Shown: one piece after another, positions 7,442-17,765 of the stretch
How the letters are laid out: every line of letters starts with the position of its first letter
Numbering within the stretch: position 1 is the first letter of the stretch
Origin: Nitrosomonas sp. Nm132
GTDB taxonomy: Bacteria; Pseudomonadota; Gammaproteobacteria; Burkholderiales; Nitrosomonadaceae
Direction of reading: 5' to 3'
Assembly: GCF_900100485.1 (NCBI RefSeq)
Contig: NZ_FNDH01000007.1
Span: 45,582 to 109,581, forward strand
DNA: 64,000 nucleotides
The notes under the pieces: model-generated
What the model was told of the DNA's origin: nothing
Databases searched by the model: none
Seen by the model: the letters and a program-made list of their open reading frames with translations, nothing else
Position numbers and translations under genes: made by a program

Positions 7442-7611
7442 TTAACCCGAATATTTCATAAATTCGCGTGATGATCACGCAGGATTTTGATTAATAGGGA
7501 AGTTTTGAGAAAGAGGGGTGTAGTGACTCATACACCCGACTGAGCAAAATCTTTCTTATTAATCAAAAGGCAAGTGAGGGCACGTGCCAATTTATGAAAT
7601 ATTCGGGTTAA
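7442..7611 (+). mobile_element. Dispersed palindromic element, full copy A
   Basis: A 162-bp element with perfect 19-bp terminal repeats (CCCGAATATTTCATAAATT and its complement) flanked by TTAA on both sides. Orientation is called plus when the GCGTGATGATCACGC palindrome is on the left. There is no coding frame. It lies just downstream (3') of the minus-strand gene at 7684-7950. Confidence 0.95.
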
Positions 7612-7683
7612 CTATTCTATGCGCGGCTTCTCACGAATATAGTTAAATAGGGCTTCCTCGGTCAGATCAGGTATTTTCCACTG

Positions 7684-7950
7684 CTAATATTTGATGTCCT
7701 GTCCTTCCTTGCGGGCATCCTGCTTGGCCTCTCGCTTGTCCTGCCGGCATTCCGCCCGAGATTTTTCATCCCCCGCTTTGCATTCAGCCTTGGTCTCTCT
7801 TGCCTTCTGGCGGGCATCCTGCTTTATGTCTCGGGCTTCGCGGCGTTGCTCACCTTGTTCGGTTGCGTAGCTCGTCAACGGTGGTATCAACAATGCAGTT
7901 GCAATGGCTAAGTTCGATGCGACAGCTTGAAAACCTGCTTTTCTATTCAT
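7684..7950 (-). CDS. Small exported, highly charged protein
   Basis: An 88-residue protein. The start is the ATG at 7950, because AAGGAG lies 7 nt upstream of it and a signal peptide follows (MNRKAGFQAVASNLAIATALLIPPLTSYA). The longer frame from 8082 has no ribosome site. The mature ~58 residues are a charged repetitive helix built on QDARQKAR/KREAKQDARK units with two cysteines (AECKAGDEKSRAEC). Family not recognised; similar short Lys/Arg/Glu/Gln-rich periplasmic proteins occur in stress regulons. A full copy of the palindromic promoter module lies upstream (8101-8143), giving a ~144-nt leader. Confidence 0.7.
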   Translation of the reverse strand: MNRKAGFQAVASNLAIATALLIPPLTSYATEQGEQRREARDIKQDARQKARETKAECKAGDEKSRAECRQDKREAKQDARKEGQDIKY

Positions 7951-8100
7951 TCTATTGCTCCTTGATATGAGATCAATTTCACATTTACTGTCCAGACAAG
8001 CCAGCAACAACAATGCCAACTCCGCTCTAAAATCTTCAGTAAAACAACGTATAGGAAAAATAAATACCGCTTTCTTTGACATATCGTATCACTTCAATAA

Positions 8101-8143
8101 ATTATCAAAATACGCTGACTAAATAAATACGTGTGAACACGTA
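8101..8143 (-). promoter_or_regulatory. Palindromic operator plus -10 box (promoter copy 2)
   Basis: On the minus strand TACGTG-ttca-CACGTA (8143-8128) is followed by exactly 21 nt and GATAAT (8106-8101). The 21-nt spacer (tttatttagtcagcgtatttt) also resembles that of copy 1 (AGTGAGCATATTT versus AGTCAGCGTATTTT). It drives the small charged exported protein. Confidence 0.65.
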
Positions 8144-8382
8144 GGTATAATCCTTATTAACAAGTGATAAAAATCTATTCTTTTTGACTAGGGTCTATTG
8201 ACATTTCACATAGGTAGCCACTTGAACAGCAGTTCACGGTTGTTCGTCTTCCTTGATCCATACCTGATGCCTTCTGGCACCTTTTCCATAACGCTCACGA
8301 CCCAGGCTTTTGACCAGGGCCGCTTATGGTGGTTTGCAACCTGCTCCTGCAAGCCGATTGCGAGGGGCCATGCCCTCATCTC
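8144..8382. other. Degenerate region, no intact gene
   Basis: There is no intact gene on either strand. The minus strand continues past the IS1380 remnant with stop-interrupted frames and may be more IS debris. The plus-strand open frame 8198-8527 is the antisense of that debris. Confidence 0.4.
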
Positions 8383-8517
8383 TTACGCCGCTTGCTGTGG
8401 CACACTGATATCTCCACCCTGGAAATTCACTTCAACAGTGCGCTTCTTTACATCTGGAAAATTAAATGATTCCTGGATACACTTTGTTACTGGCAATTCC
8501 TTTTCTTTATTCGGCAT
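8383..8517 (-). pseudogene. IS1380-family transposase N-terminal fragment
   Basis: A minus-strand frame starting at ATG 8517 encodes 44 residues with IQESFNFPDVKKRTVEVNFQGGDIS before a stop. The pattern F-x-FP-x(3)-(K/G)R-x-V-x(2)-(D/N)F-x-GG-x-(I/M)(T/S) is the start of IS1380 transposases. Everything downstream of this start is lost. Confidence 0.65.
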
Positions 8518-8650
8518 AGGTAACTGAATTATAAAGAATTATAAGAGAGCTGACATTTCCCTTCGTGCAATATTGAGGTTAGCTGCGTCAGCTATTAGGA
8601 ATTCCCTAAACCATAAAATTTTTTGATGGCTTGTCTATAAAAATTATCCC

Positions 8651-8693
8651 TACGTATTCGCACGTATATCTTTAATCAGTATATTTTAATAAT
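8651..8693 (+). promoter_or_regulatory. Palindromic operator plus -10 box (promoter copy 3)
   Basis: TACGTA-ttcg-CACGTA (8651-8666, one arm mismatch) is followed by 21 nt and AATAAT (8688-8693). Sequence similarity to copy 1 extends on both sides, from about 8615 to the TTAA at 8712. Element copy B then interrupts it, and the similarity resumes after the second TTAA (TTAATAAAAA). The next gene is the sulfotransferase at 8900. Confidence 0.6.
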
Positions 8694-8711
8694 CTGTTAA
8701 AGCACGAACGC

Positions 8712-8882
8712 TTAACCCGAATAGTTCATAAATTCGCGTGATGATCACGCAGGATTTTGATTAATAGGGGAAGTTTTGAGAAGGAGGGGTGTAGTGATTC
8801 ATACACCCGACTGAGCAAAATCTTTCTTATTAATCAAAAGACAAGTGAGGGCACGTGTCAATTTGTGAACTATTCGGGTTAA
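8712..8882 (+). mobile_element. Dispersed palindromic element, full copy B
   Basis: Flanked by TTAA on both sides. Both terminal repeats carry the same TATTTC to TAGTTC change (left CCCGAATAGTTCATAAATT, right complement CCCGAATAGTTCACAAATT). The interior has one extra G. It sits about 12 nt after the predicted transcription start of promoter copy 3 and ends 17 bases before the sulfotransferase ATG, so it would be in the 5' leader. Confidence 0.95.
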
Positions 8883-8899
8883 TAAAAAGGGCATATATT

Positions 8900-9964
8900 A
8901 TGCAAGCTAATCAGCAGATGATTCAATTTCCTGGTTTTCCTGATTTCTTCGTGGTGGGTGCGCCGCGCTGCGGCACCACATCGTTTTGCCGTTACCTTGC
9001 GCGCAACCCGCAGATAGGCTTCTCGCAGCCGAAAGAAACACACTACTTCGCTCGGCTCGATAATGAGCCTTCCGAGACTGAGCTGCGGCGGGACTATCTT
9101 GATCGCTATTTCGGTCATTGCGCTGCTGATTGCCGCGTCGTGGGCGAAGGGTCGGTAACATACCTCTACCTGCCCGAAGCGATTGAACAAATTCTGCGCT
9201 TTAATCCTAGCGCACGGTTCATCGTCCTGGTTCGCGATCCGCTGACGATGCTACCTTCCTATCACCAGCGGCTGCGGTACCTGCTGCAAGAGGACGAACC
9301 AGATTTCTGGAAAGCATGGGCGCTCCAGCAGGCGCGCGCCCGAGGGGAGAACATCCCGAAGCAATGTCTCGATGCCCGGCTGCTGATATATAGTGAGATC
9401 GCAAAGTTTGGTGCGCAAGTACAGCGACTCTATTCCATCGCCGGGCGTGAACGAACGCACGTCATCGTTTTCGATGATCTCGTAACCGACCCGCTCGACG
9501 TCTACCGGCGTGCCCTCGAGTTCCTTCAAGTCGACTATGACGGCCAGACGCGTTTCGAGCGGAAATGCCCGAGTCGTATGTATCGGTATCGCTGGCTGCA
9601 GCAGCTGCTTTACCTGCCAGTGATGCGCCGTGGAAAAGTAATCGATACGTTGCGGCGCCACAAAGCCAATTACCATCAGGATGGTTCAAAGCGCCGGAGT
9701 CTGATCAGCCGGGTGGCTGGTTGGAATACGATCGCCGAATCGCCTGCGCCGTTGACCCCTCAGGTGGCCGGCGTCGTGCGCGAGACGCTGCGACCCGACG
9801 TCCAGCTTCTGTCCCGATTGCTAGACCGCGATTTGAGTTCCTGGCTCGCCGGAAAAATAGATCGTGTTACGTATCGCTTACTGCCATATTGGGGCAGTAC
9901 AGCATCTGATCCAGGAGGGGGCAGGCCACCCGCATTGCAAAAGTTTTTACCGAAGTCGATGTAA
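8900..9964 (+). CDS. PAPS-dependent sulfotransferase family protein
   Basis: A 354-residue protein starting at ATG 8900. The alternative start at 8855 lies inside element copy B and is rejected. The 5'-phosphosulfate loop VGAPRCGTTSFCRYL (residues 19-33) and the 3'-phosphate motif RFIVLVRDPLTMLPSYHQRLR (about 107-127) define a Sulfotransfer family member that moves sulfate from PAPS to a hydroxyl or amine of a carbohydrate or small acceptor. The region around 200-215 (THVIVFDDLVTDP) matches the family's E/D-x-L core. It is GC-richer than the surrounding IS debris. The ribosome site is weak (aaaaaggg). The acceptor is unknown. Confidence 0.85.
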   Translation: MQANQQMIQFPGFPDFFVVGAPRCGTTSFCRYLARNPQIGFSQPKETHYFARLDNEPSETELRRDYLDRYFGHCAADCRVVGEGSVTYLYLPEAIEQILRFNPSARFIVLVRDPLTMLPSYHQRLRYLLQEDEPDFWKAWALQQARARGENIPKQCLDARLLIYSEIAKFGAQVQRLYSIAGRERTHVIVFDDLVTDPLDVYRRALEFLQVDYDGQTRFERKCPSRMYRYRWLQQLLYLPVMRRGKVIDTLRRHKANYHQDGSKRRSLISRVAGWNTIAESPAPLTPQVAGVVRETLRPDVQLLSRLLDRDLSSWLAGKIDRVTYRLLPYWGSTASDPGGGRPPALQKFLPKSM

Positions 9965-10038
9965 CGGCAACCGGCAGCACCCATTGCTCGAGTAACTAAG
10001 CTAATTTATCTGAATGTATTAATAAAACGGAGGATCAA

Positions 10039-12806
<2,768 letters not shown>

Positions 12807-12810
<4 letters not shown>

Positions 12811-14285
12811 ATACCTGGCCGAAGTACCCGCTGATCTATGAGATCAATACCTGGGTGTGGTTGAGTGAGTTGAGCAGGATACACGGGAAGCCCGTGACCC
12901 TGGCCACGGTTCCCGATCAAGAATGGGATGCGCTTGCCGCGTTCCACTTTGATGCGGTCTGGTTCATGGGCGTATGGGAGCGGAGTCCTGCCGGCATCGC
13001 CATTTCGATGCGAAACGAAGGGCTGCTTGCGGATTTCCGCCGGGCTCTTCCCGATTTTGCGCCAGAGGACAATGTCGGTTCACCTTATTGCGTGCGGCGC
13101 TACGTCGTGGATGCCCATCTGGGAGGCCCGGAGGGGCTTGCCGCTGCCAGAGAGAAGCTGGCCAAGAGGGGGGTGCGACTGATCCTGGATTTCGTCCCGA
13201 ATCACGTGGCGCCGGATCATCCCTGGGTCATGGAGCATCCGGGTTATTTCATCCAGGGCAACAGTGATGATCTGGCACAGAAGCCGGGAGAATTTTTCGA
13301 GGCCGGCGGCAAGGTCCTGGCGCTGGGGAGAGATCCGTTCTTTGCGCCCTGGCCTGATGTGGTGCAGTTCAACGGCTTTCATCCGGGATTGCGCCAGGCG
13401 ATCATCGAGACTGTGGGATCGATTGCCGGGCAATGCGACGGCATGCGCTGCGATATGGCGATGCTGCTTATGACGCCCATCTTCGAGCGCACCTGGGGCT
13501 CCCGCGCCGGGCCGCGTCCTGAGAAAGAATACTGGTCGGAGGTGATCCAAGGGGTGCGACAGCGTTACCCCGATGTCCTCTTCATGGCTGAAGCTTACTG
13601 GGACAAGGAATGGGAGCTTCAGCAACAAGGCTTCGACTATTGCTACGACAAACGTCTTTATGACCGCCTTGAGCATGGTTCGGCCGAGAGCGTGCGCCTG
13701 CATCTCTGTGCTGATCTGCCCTACCAGGAGAAGCTCGTTCGCTTCATCGAGAACCACGATGAACCGCGCGCCGCTGCGACGTTTACTGAACAGAAGGCGC
13801 AGGCGGCTGCGGTGACGTTTGCAACGCTACCCGGTGCCAGACTGTTTCACGAAGGGCAATTCGAGGGACGCCGCGTGAGACTCCCGGTGTTCCTGCGCCG
13901 CCGTCCCGATGAAACTCCGGACCAGAATCTTCAGCAGTTCTACCACTCTCTTCTTGAAACCCTTCGCAGCAAAGGCTTCAGGGACGGGGAGTGGAGACTG
14001 TGTGAGCGGATCGGTTGGCCGGACAATGACAGTTTTTCGAACGTGGTCGCCTGGTGCTGGCAGAAAGAGGCTGATCGCCACCTGATCGTCATCAATCTTT
14101 CAGCGAGCCGTTCCCAGGCGCAAGTTAGGCTGCCATGGGGTGATCTTGCGGGCTGTTTCTGGCGGTTGACTGATCTGCTACAGAAAACGGTGTTTGATCG
14201 GGCGGGTGATGAACTTCAAACATCGGGTCTGCACGTGGATCTGGAGCCGTGGGGTTGTCACGTTCTTCACTGCGAGAGCCGTTGA
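12807..14285 (+). CDS. GH13 alpha-amylase family enzyme
   Basis: A 492-residue cytoplasmic protein. The (beta/alpha)8 barrel motifs are in order: LDFVPNHVAPDHP (region I), GMRCDMAML (region II, nucleophile Asp about residue 215), MAEAYWDKEW (region III, acid/base Glu about 262) and RFIENHDEPRAA (region IV, Asp about 318). The barrel starts directly (PLIYEINTWVWLSEL) and ends in a beta domain. It belongs to the small bacterial GH13 group often paired with glucosidases or trehalose/sucrose enzymes; exact specificity is unknown. The start overlaps the GH63 stop by 4 bases. Confidence 0.85.
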
Positions 14286-14375
14286 TCAAACAGGATTCAG
14301 GTAACGGTGATAACGATAGGAGGTTTTGAGGGAATGGTATGAGCTGATTGGCAGTCACCTAAAACGGAGGTAAAC

Positions 14376-14774
14376 ATGGTTTCTCTTAAGAGTATTCGGT
14401 TGTTTTGTATCTTTTTCAGCACGTTCATGCTTGCGGGCTGTGGGGAATTAGCCATTCACGATGTGAATAGTCTATTATTCCCCGGTTTTTATAGGTCTGA
14501 AGTCGTCGGTTTTGTGGCGGGATTAGGCACGACCTTTGCCGCCCTGCCGGATTTGATCGGGATGCTCAGGCGGAGATCAAGCAAAGGCATAAATCCGAGG
14601 ATGGCTGCCATTATGGGCACTTTCCAAATCCTGTGGGTTTACTACGGCTTGCTGATTCTTTCAAGGCCCGTGATTCTTTGGAATACCATCGCGGTGATAA
14701 CCAATTTCTTCGTGGTGGGCGCCTATTTTTACTTTGCCCGCAGAGAAAATATGGGCCAAAGTGAATCAAGTTAG
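14376..14774 (+). CDS. SemiSWEET (MtN3/PQ-loop) sugar transporter-like protein with N-terminal extension
   Basis: A 132-residue protein. Residues about 42-122 carry a three-helix SemiSWEET unit: VVGFVAGLGTTFAALPDLIGMLRRRSSKGI (PQ-loop position reads LPDL), then AAIMGTFQILWVYYGLLI and WNTIAVITNFFVVGAYFYFA. SemiSWEETs dimerise and let sugars pass down their gradient. Unusually, an N-terminal hydrophobic stretch ends in a perfect lipobox (MLAGC, Cys22) before the transporter unit. GGAGG lies 6 nt before the ATG. It sits 90 bases after the GH13 gene, suggesting a sugar import/export and hydrolysis module. Confidence 0.75.
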   Translation: MVSLKSIRLFCIFFSTFMLAGCGELAIHDVNSLLFPGFYRSEVVGFVAGLGTTFAALPDLIGMLRRRSSKGINPRMAAIMGTFQILWVYYGLLILSRPVILWNTIAVITNFFVVGAYFYFARRENMGQSESS

Positions 14775-15005
14775 CGAATAAGATTGGATTGCGCGAGCGA
14801 AGCGGTGCCACAATTTGAACCGGTTGTTGGGCCAGCCCGGTTCCGTGGAGCCTTATTTTCAACTAACGGTAGAAATGGGGAGCCTGAAAGACGCAAAAGA
14901 ATCAATCTGCTTGTGGTTCTGGTCTATTGAAAGCTAACAAACGGATAAAGTCCATTCATGGAATTACAACAATCTGCATTCATCCGTGCAGGAGGCATTG
15001 GTAAT

Positions 15006-15758
15006 ATGACTCACCCCTTTTTTTTGCGGACAGAGATCAGGGTAGCAGGACTTGTCCTTCTCATCCTTTTCATAACAGGGTGTGAAAGTCTTCAGCCCAG
15101 GTGGACGGTGCGCACCACGTCGACACTGTTTTCTTCTCCATCGGATCTGGCAAGCCTGGAACAGGAAGCGGTGGCACTGTTCACGCCCTTGGCACCGGCG
15201 CCCCTCCTTCGGGGGGATGAAGCAGGATTGGGCCTTTACCTTGCTGAATCCATCAAGAAAGTCGCCCCAGCTTGGAAGATTATAGACGAACAGCAAACGA
15301 TCGGTCTGATCAACCGTCACGGCCTGAGAGAAGAATATACGCGCTTGCGCCAGGGTGCTGATCAGAGCCATATACTGGATCGAGAGCTGCTTCAAAAAAT
15401 CGGAAAGAGTATCGGAGCACGGTACGTGCTTCAGCCCCGGGTGGCATATATTTCACAAACCATGACGAACCGTTTGGAAGCGCCGGTCGCGCCATTCCTG
15501 ATCTTGCAGACTCGTTCTGCCGTCATGAGACTTTCCCTGCAACTGTGGGACACCGTGAGCGGCGAACCCATTTGGTCCTCTGCGGCTGAATCTGCCGTGC
15601 TAAACGAAACAGCGAGCCTGGATCCCATGTTTATTAAAGATGCTGCACGAGCCGCGTTCGGTAGTATGTTAACCGACTTGTTGACCAGAAAAACATCGTC
15701 GAAATATACTCGTCTGGATCAATTTCTGGACAATTTGACCCACGAGAAGAACGAATGA
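15006..15758 (+). CDS. Exported lipoprotein, function unknown
   Basis: A 250-residue protein. The start at 15006 is preferred over 14958 because AGGAGG precedes it and the lipoprotein signal then has normal length. The lipobox is ITGC near residue 24. The mature protein contains a soluble alpha/beta domain with an internal IGARYVLQPRVAYISQT block and LRLSLQLWDTVSGEPIWSSAAES, which resembles the DUF799/CsgG-like periplasmic fold seen in other envelope lipoproteins (weak). It follows the SemiSWEET gene after ~230 bases with no clear terminator. Confidence 0.65.
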   Translation: MTHPFFLRTEIRVAGLVLLILFITGCESLQPRWTVRTTSTLFSSPSDLASLEQEAVALFTPLAPAPLLRGDEAGLGLYLAESIKKVAPAWKIIDEQQTIGLINRHGLREEYTRLRQGADQSHILDRELLQKIGKSIGARYVLQPRVAYISQTMTNRLEAPVAPFLILQTRSAVMRLSLQLWDTVSGEPIWSSAAESAVLNETASLDPMFIKDAARAAFGSMLTDLLTRKTSSKYTRLDQFLDNLTHEKNE

Positions 15759-15885
15759 GATATGTAGGACGGGAGTGTATGGGGATCGGCTAGCATGGGG
15801 CGCGCATTGCGTGGTTTCTGCTGACGCATAACACGACCGCCACTCGATAGATGCGGAAGTCTCAAGCAACGGTTGAGGAGACGCC

Positions 15886-16407
15886 ATGACACACGCTGGA
15901 AAGAAAATTCTTCTTGCCATGGTCTGGGTCACGGCGCTTTCGGTCCCTTCTCATGGGAAGGCGTTCTGCGATCTTGAATCGATGACATTCCAATCGAAGG
16001 TGTTTCAGGCTGGCCCCGTGACACTTGCGCAGGGTGAGTATCGCGCATCCGCCGCGCCAGAGTCTGCGTCCGAAGTGGTGGTGAAGCTTACCGATAAACG
16101 AGCCTTCGGAATGCTGAACGGCAAATCAGTGGGTGCAATCATGGTGGTAACGACCCTGGACGGAACGGGTACGTTCTATGAGCTGGCATTGTTAATTGAA
16201 AGCGCTCAAGGCTGGACGAATACTGACACAGTTCTTCTGGGTGACCGAGTCAAGGTGCATTCGGTGGCAATCGAACGTGACCGCGTTGCAGTTGCGATGA
16301 CGACGCACGGCCCGCAAGATCCGATGTGCTGCCCGACGCTGGAGATAATAAAACACTTTGCCGTTCAGAATGACCGGCTAGTCGCACCTAGCCCGAATAT
16401 TTCATAA
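15886..16407 (+). CDS. Exported protein whose last codons lie in a mobile element
   Basis: A 173-residue protein with a signal peptide (residues 5-26, HGKA-F) and a mature region of beta-rich character (VVVKLTDKRAFGMLNGKSVGAIMVVTTLDGTGTFYELALL). A short cysteine motif near the C-terminus (DPMCCPT) is typical of small LppP/LprE-like envelope proteins, but I do not assign a family. GAGGAG lies 6 nt upstream of the ATG. The final residues (..PSPNIS) and the stop come from the left terminal repeat of the 46-bp element at 16388, so the original C-terminus has been replaced. Confidence 0.7.
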   Translation: MTHAGKKILLAMVWVTALSVPSHGKAFCDLESMTFQSKVFQAGPVTLAQGEYRASAAPESASEVVVKLTDKRAFGMLNGKSVGAIMVVTTLDGTGTFYELALLIESAQGWTNTDTVLLGDRVKVHSVAIERDRVAVAMTTHGPQDPMCCPTLEIIKHFAVQNDRLVAPSPNIS

Positions 16408-16433
16408 ATTGGCTTATAAAATATTCGGGCTAG
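16388..16433 (-). mobile_element. Minimal (46-bp) hairpin copy of the dispersed element
   Basis: Perfect CTAG duplications flank a left repeat CCCGAATATTTCATAAATT, a GGC remnant and a right part TTATAAAATATTCGGG. Essentially only the two terminal repeats remain, forming a short hairpin. It supplies the stop codon of the upstream gene. Confidence 0.85.
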
Positions 16434-16563
16434 ACAGGGGGCAGGTTATGCAGACCTTGGTCCCATGCAGCTTTGCAAGCTTTTTAAAAAGAAACCTAAA
16501 TTTACTCGTATCTAGTATAGTCTCGTAAATGCCGCTACATTAGCTCGTGCCTGTTTTTGCTAT

Positions 16564-16733
16564 GTAGCCTGAATATTTCATAAATTGGCACGTGCCCTCA
16601 CTTGTCTTTTGATTAATAAGAAAGATTTTGCTCAGTCGGATGTATGAATCACTACACCCCTCTTTCTCAAAACTTCCCTATTAATCAAAATCCTGCGTGA
16701 TCATCACGCGAATTTATGAAATATTCGGGGTAG
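16564..16733 (-). mobile_element. Dispersed palindromic element, full copy C with GTAG duplication
   Basis: A full 162-bp element in minus orientation. One terminal repeat has a single change (CCTGAATATTTC). Both flanks read GTAG in the same orientation; because GTAG is not palindromic, this shows that the 4 bp are a direct target duplication rather than part of the inverted repeat. Confidence 0.95.
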
Positions 16734-16923
16734 CGTGGCGTCCTTTTATCATATATGCAATGTGGATGCGGATTCATGTTCCGTTTGATGGAGGGAGGTA
16801 TCGATTTCATTGAGTCAAGGCATTTGTGTGACGCTCCACTGGCATGATCGTATAGTGAGATCAAGATCATAGTGTGAGTGTACTTCCAATTAATTCGGAT
16901 GCGCTATCTGGAGTTCAAGATAT

Positions 16924-17763
16924 ATGATTGTTCATATTTATTCGCTCTGCTGGAATGAGGAAAGAATGCTTCCTTATTACTTTCGGCACTATGACGCCAT
17001 TGCCGATCGCTTTTTCATTTTTGACGACGCTTCTACGGATGCGTCCCTTGATATTTTAGGCAAGCAACCAAAGGTTGAAATCGACCGCTTTCACAAGCAA
17101 TCTAATTCATTAGTGGCAAGCGCTACTGTCTTTAATGACAATATTTGGAAACGAAGCCGCAACAAAGCAGACTGGGTAATCCTTTGTAGTATGGATGAGC
17201 ACCTTTATCATGCTAATTTACTCCGCTATCTCAAACAGTGCCAGGATGCTGGAATCACCGCTATTCCAGCAGAGGGTTATCAGATGGTTTCAGATTCCTT
17301 CCCGGACGCTGCCGGACGATTATGCGATCTGATTACTCGCGGCATGCGCTATAAGAAGATGGATAAACTTTGCATATTTAATCCTGATGCCATCGAAGAG
17401 ACTAATTTTATTCCAGGTCGACATAGAGCCAGTCCAACCGGCCGGGTGGTGCTTCCTGAAAAAAGAGATCTCAAGTTACTCCACTACAAATATCTTGGAC
17501 TTGATTATCTTGTTACACGCTATGCGGAACTCCGCACAGGATTGAGTCAGGTAGACATCGAAAAAAAGTGGGGGCATCAGTACCTTTTAGATAAGGAAAA
17601 AATTGAAAAAGAATTCCTGGCTGTTCAGGAGGCTTCTTCTGAAATACCGCTTTCAACAGTATCGTCCCAAGTAAAAGCGATGGGAAGAATTGAATTTCAA
17701 CTCCGCAAATTCCTGGAAAGATATACAGAGCTTCGGCGTATTCTTAAAAAATCGAGCAAATAG
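16924..17763 (+). CDS. Glycosyltransferase family 2-like protein
   Basis: A 279-residue cytoplasmic protein starting MIVHIYSLCWNEERMLPYYFRHYDAIADRFFIFDDASTDAS. The NEERMLPYYFRHY and FDDASTD motifs are the nucleotide-sugar binding start of GT2-type enzymes, and SMDEHLYH (residues about 96-103) stands at the DxD metal site. It would transfer a sugar in surface polysaccharide or glycoprotein synthesis; donor and acceptor unknown. Two bases separate its stop from the next gene's ATG. First of a three-gene operon. Confidence 0.75.
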   Translation: MIVHIYSLCWNEERMLPYYFRHYDAIADRFFIFDDASTDASLDILGKQPKVEIDRFHKQSNSLVASATVFNDNIWKRSRNKADWVILCSMDEHLYHANLLRYLKQCQDAGITAIPAEGYQMVSDSFPDAAGRLCDLITRGMRYKKMDKLCIFNPDAIEETNFIPGRHRASPTGRVVLPEKRDLKLLHYKYLGLDYLVTRYAELRTGLSQVDIEKKWGHQYLLDKEKIEKEFLAVQEASSEIPLSTVSSQVKAMGRIEFQLRKFLERYTELRRILKKSSK

Positions 17764-17765
17764 AA

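Noticed and set aside
7265..7471. Plus-strand open frame of 68 codons
   Set aside because: It runs over a tRNA-like fragment and into element copy A; no coding character.
8198..8527. Plus-strand open frame of 109 codons
   Set aside because: It is antisense to an IS1380 transposase fragment and degenerate sequence; no ribosome site or family resemblance.
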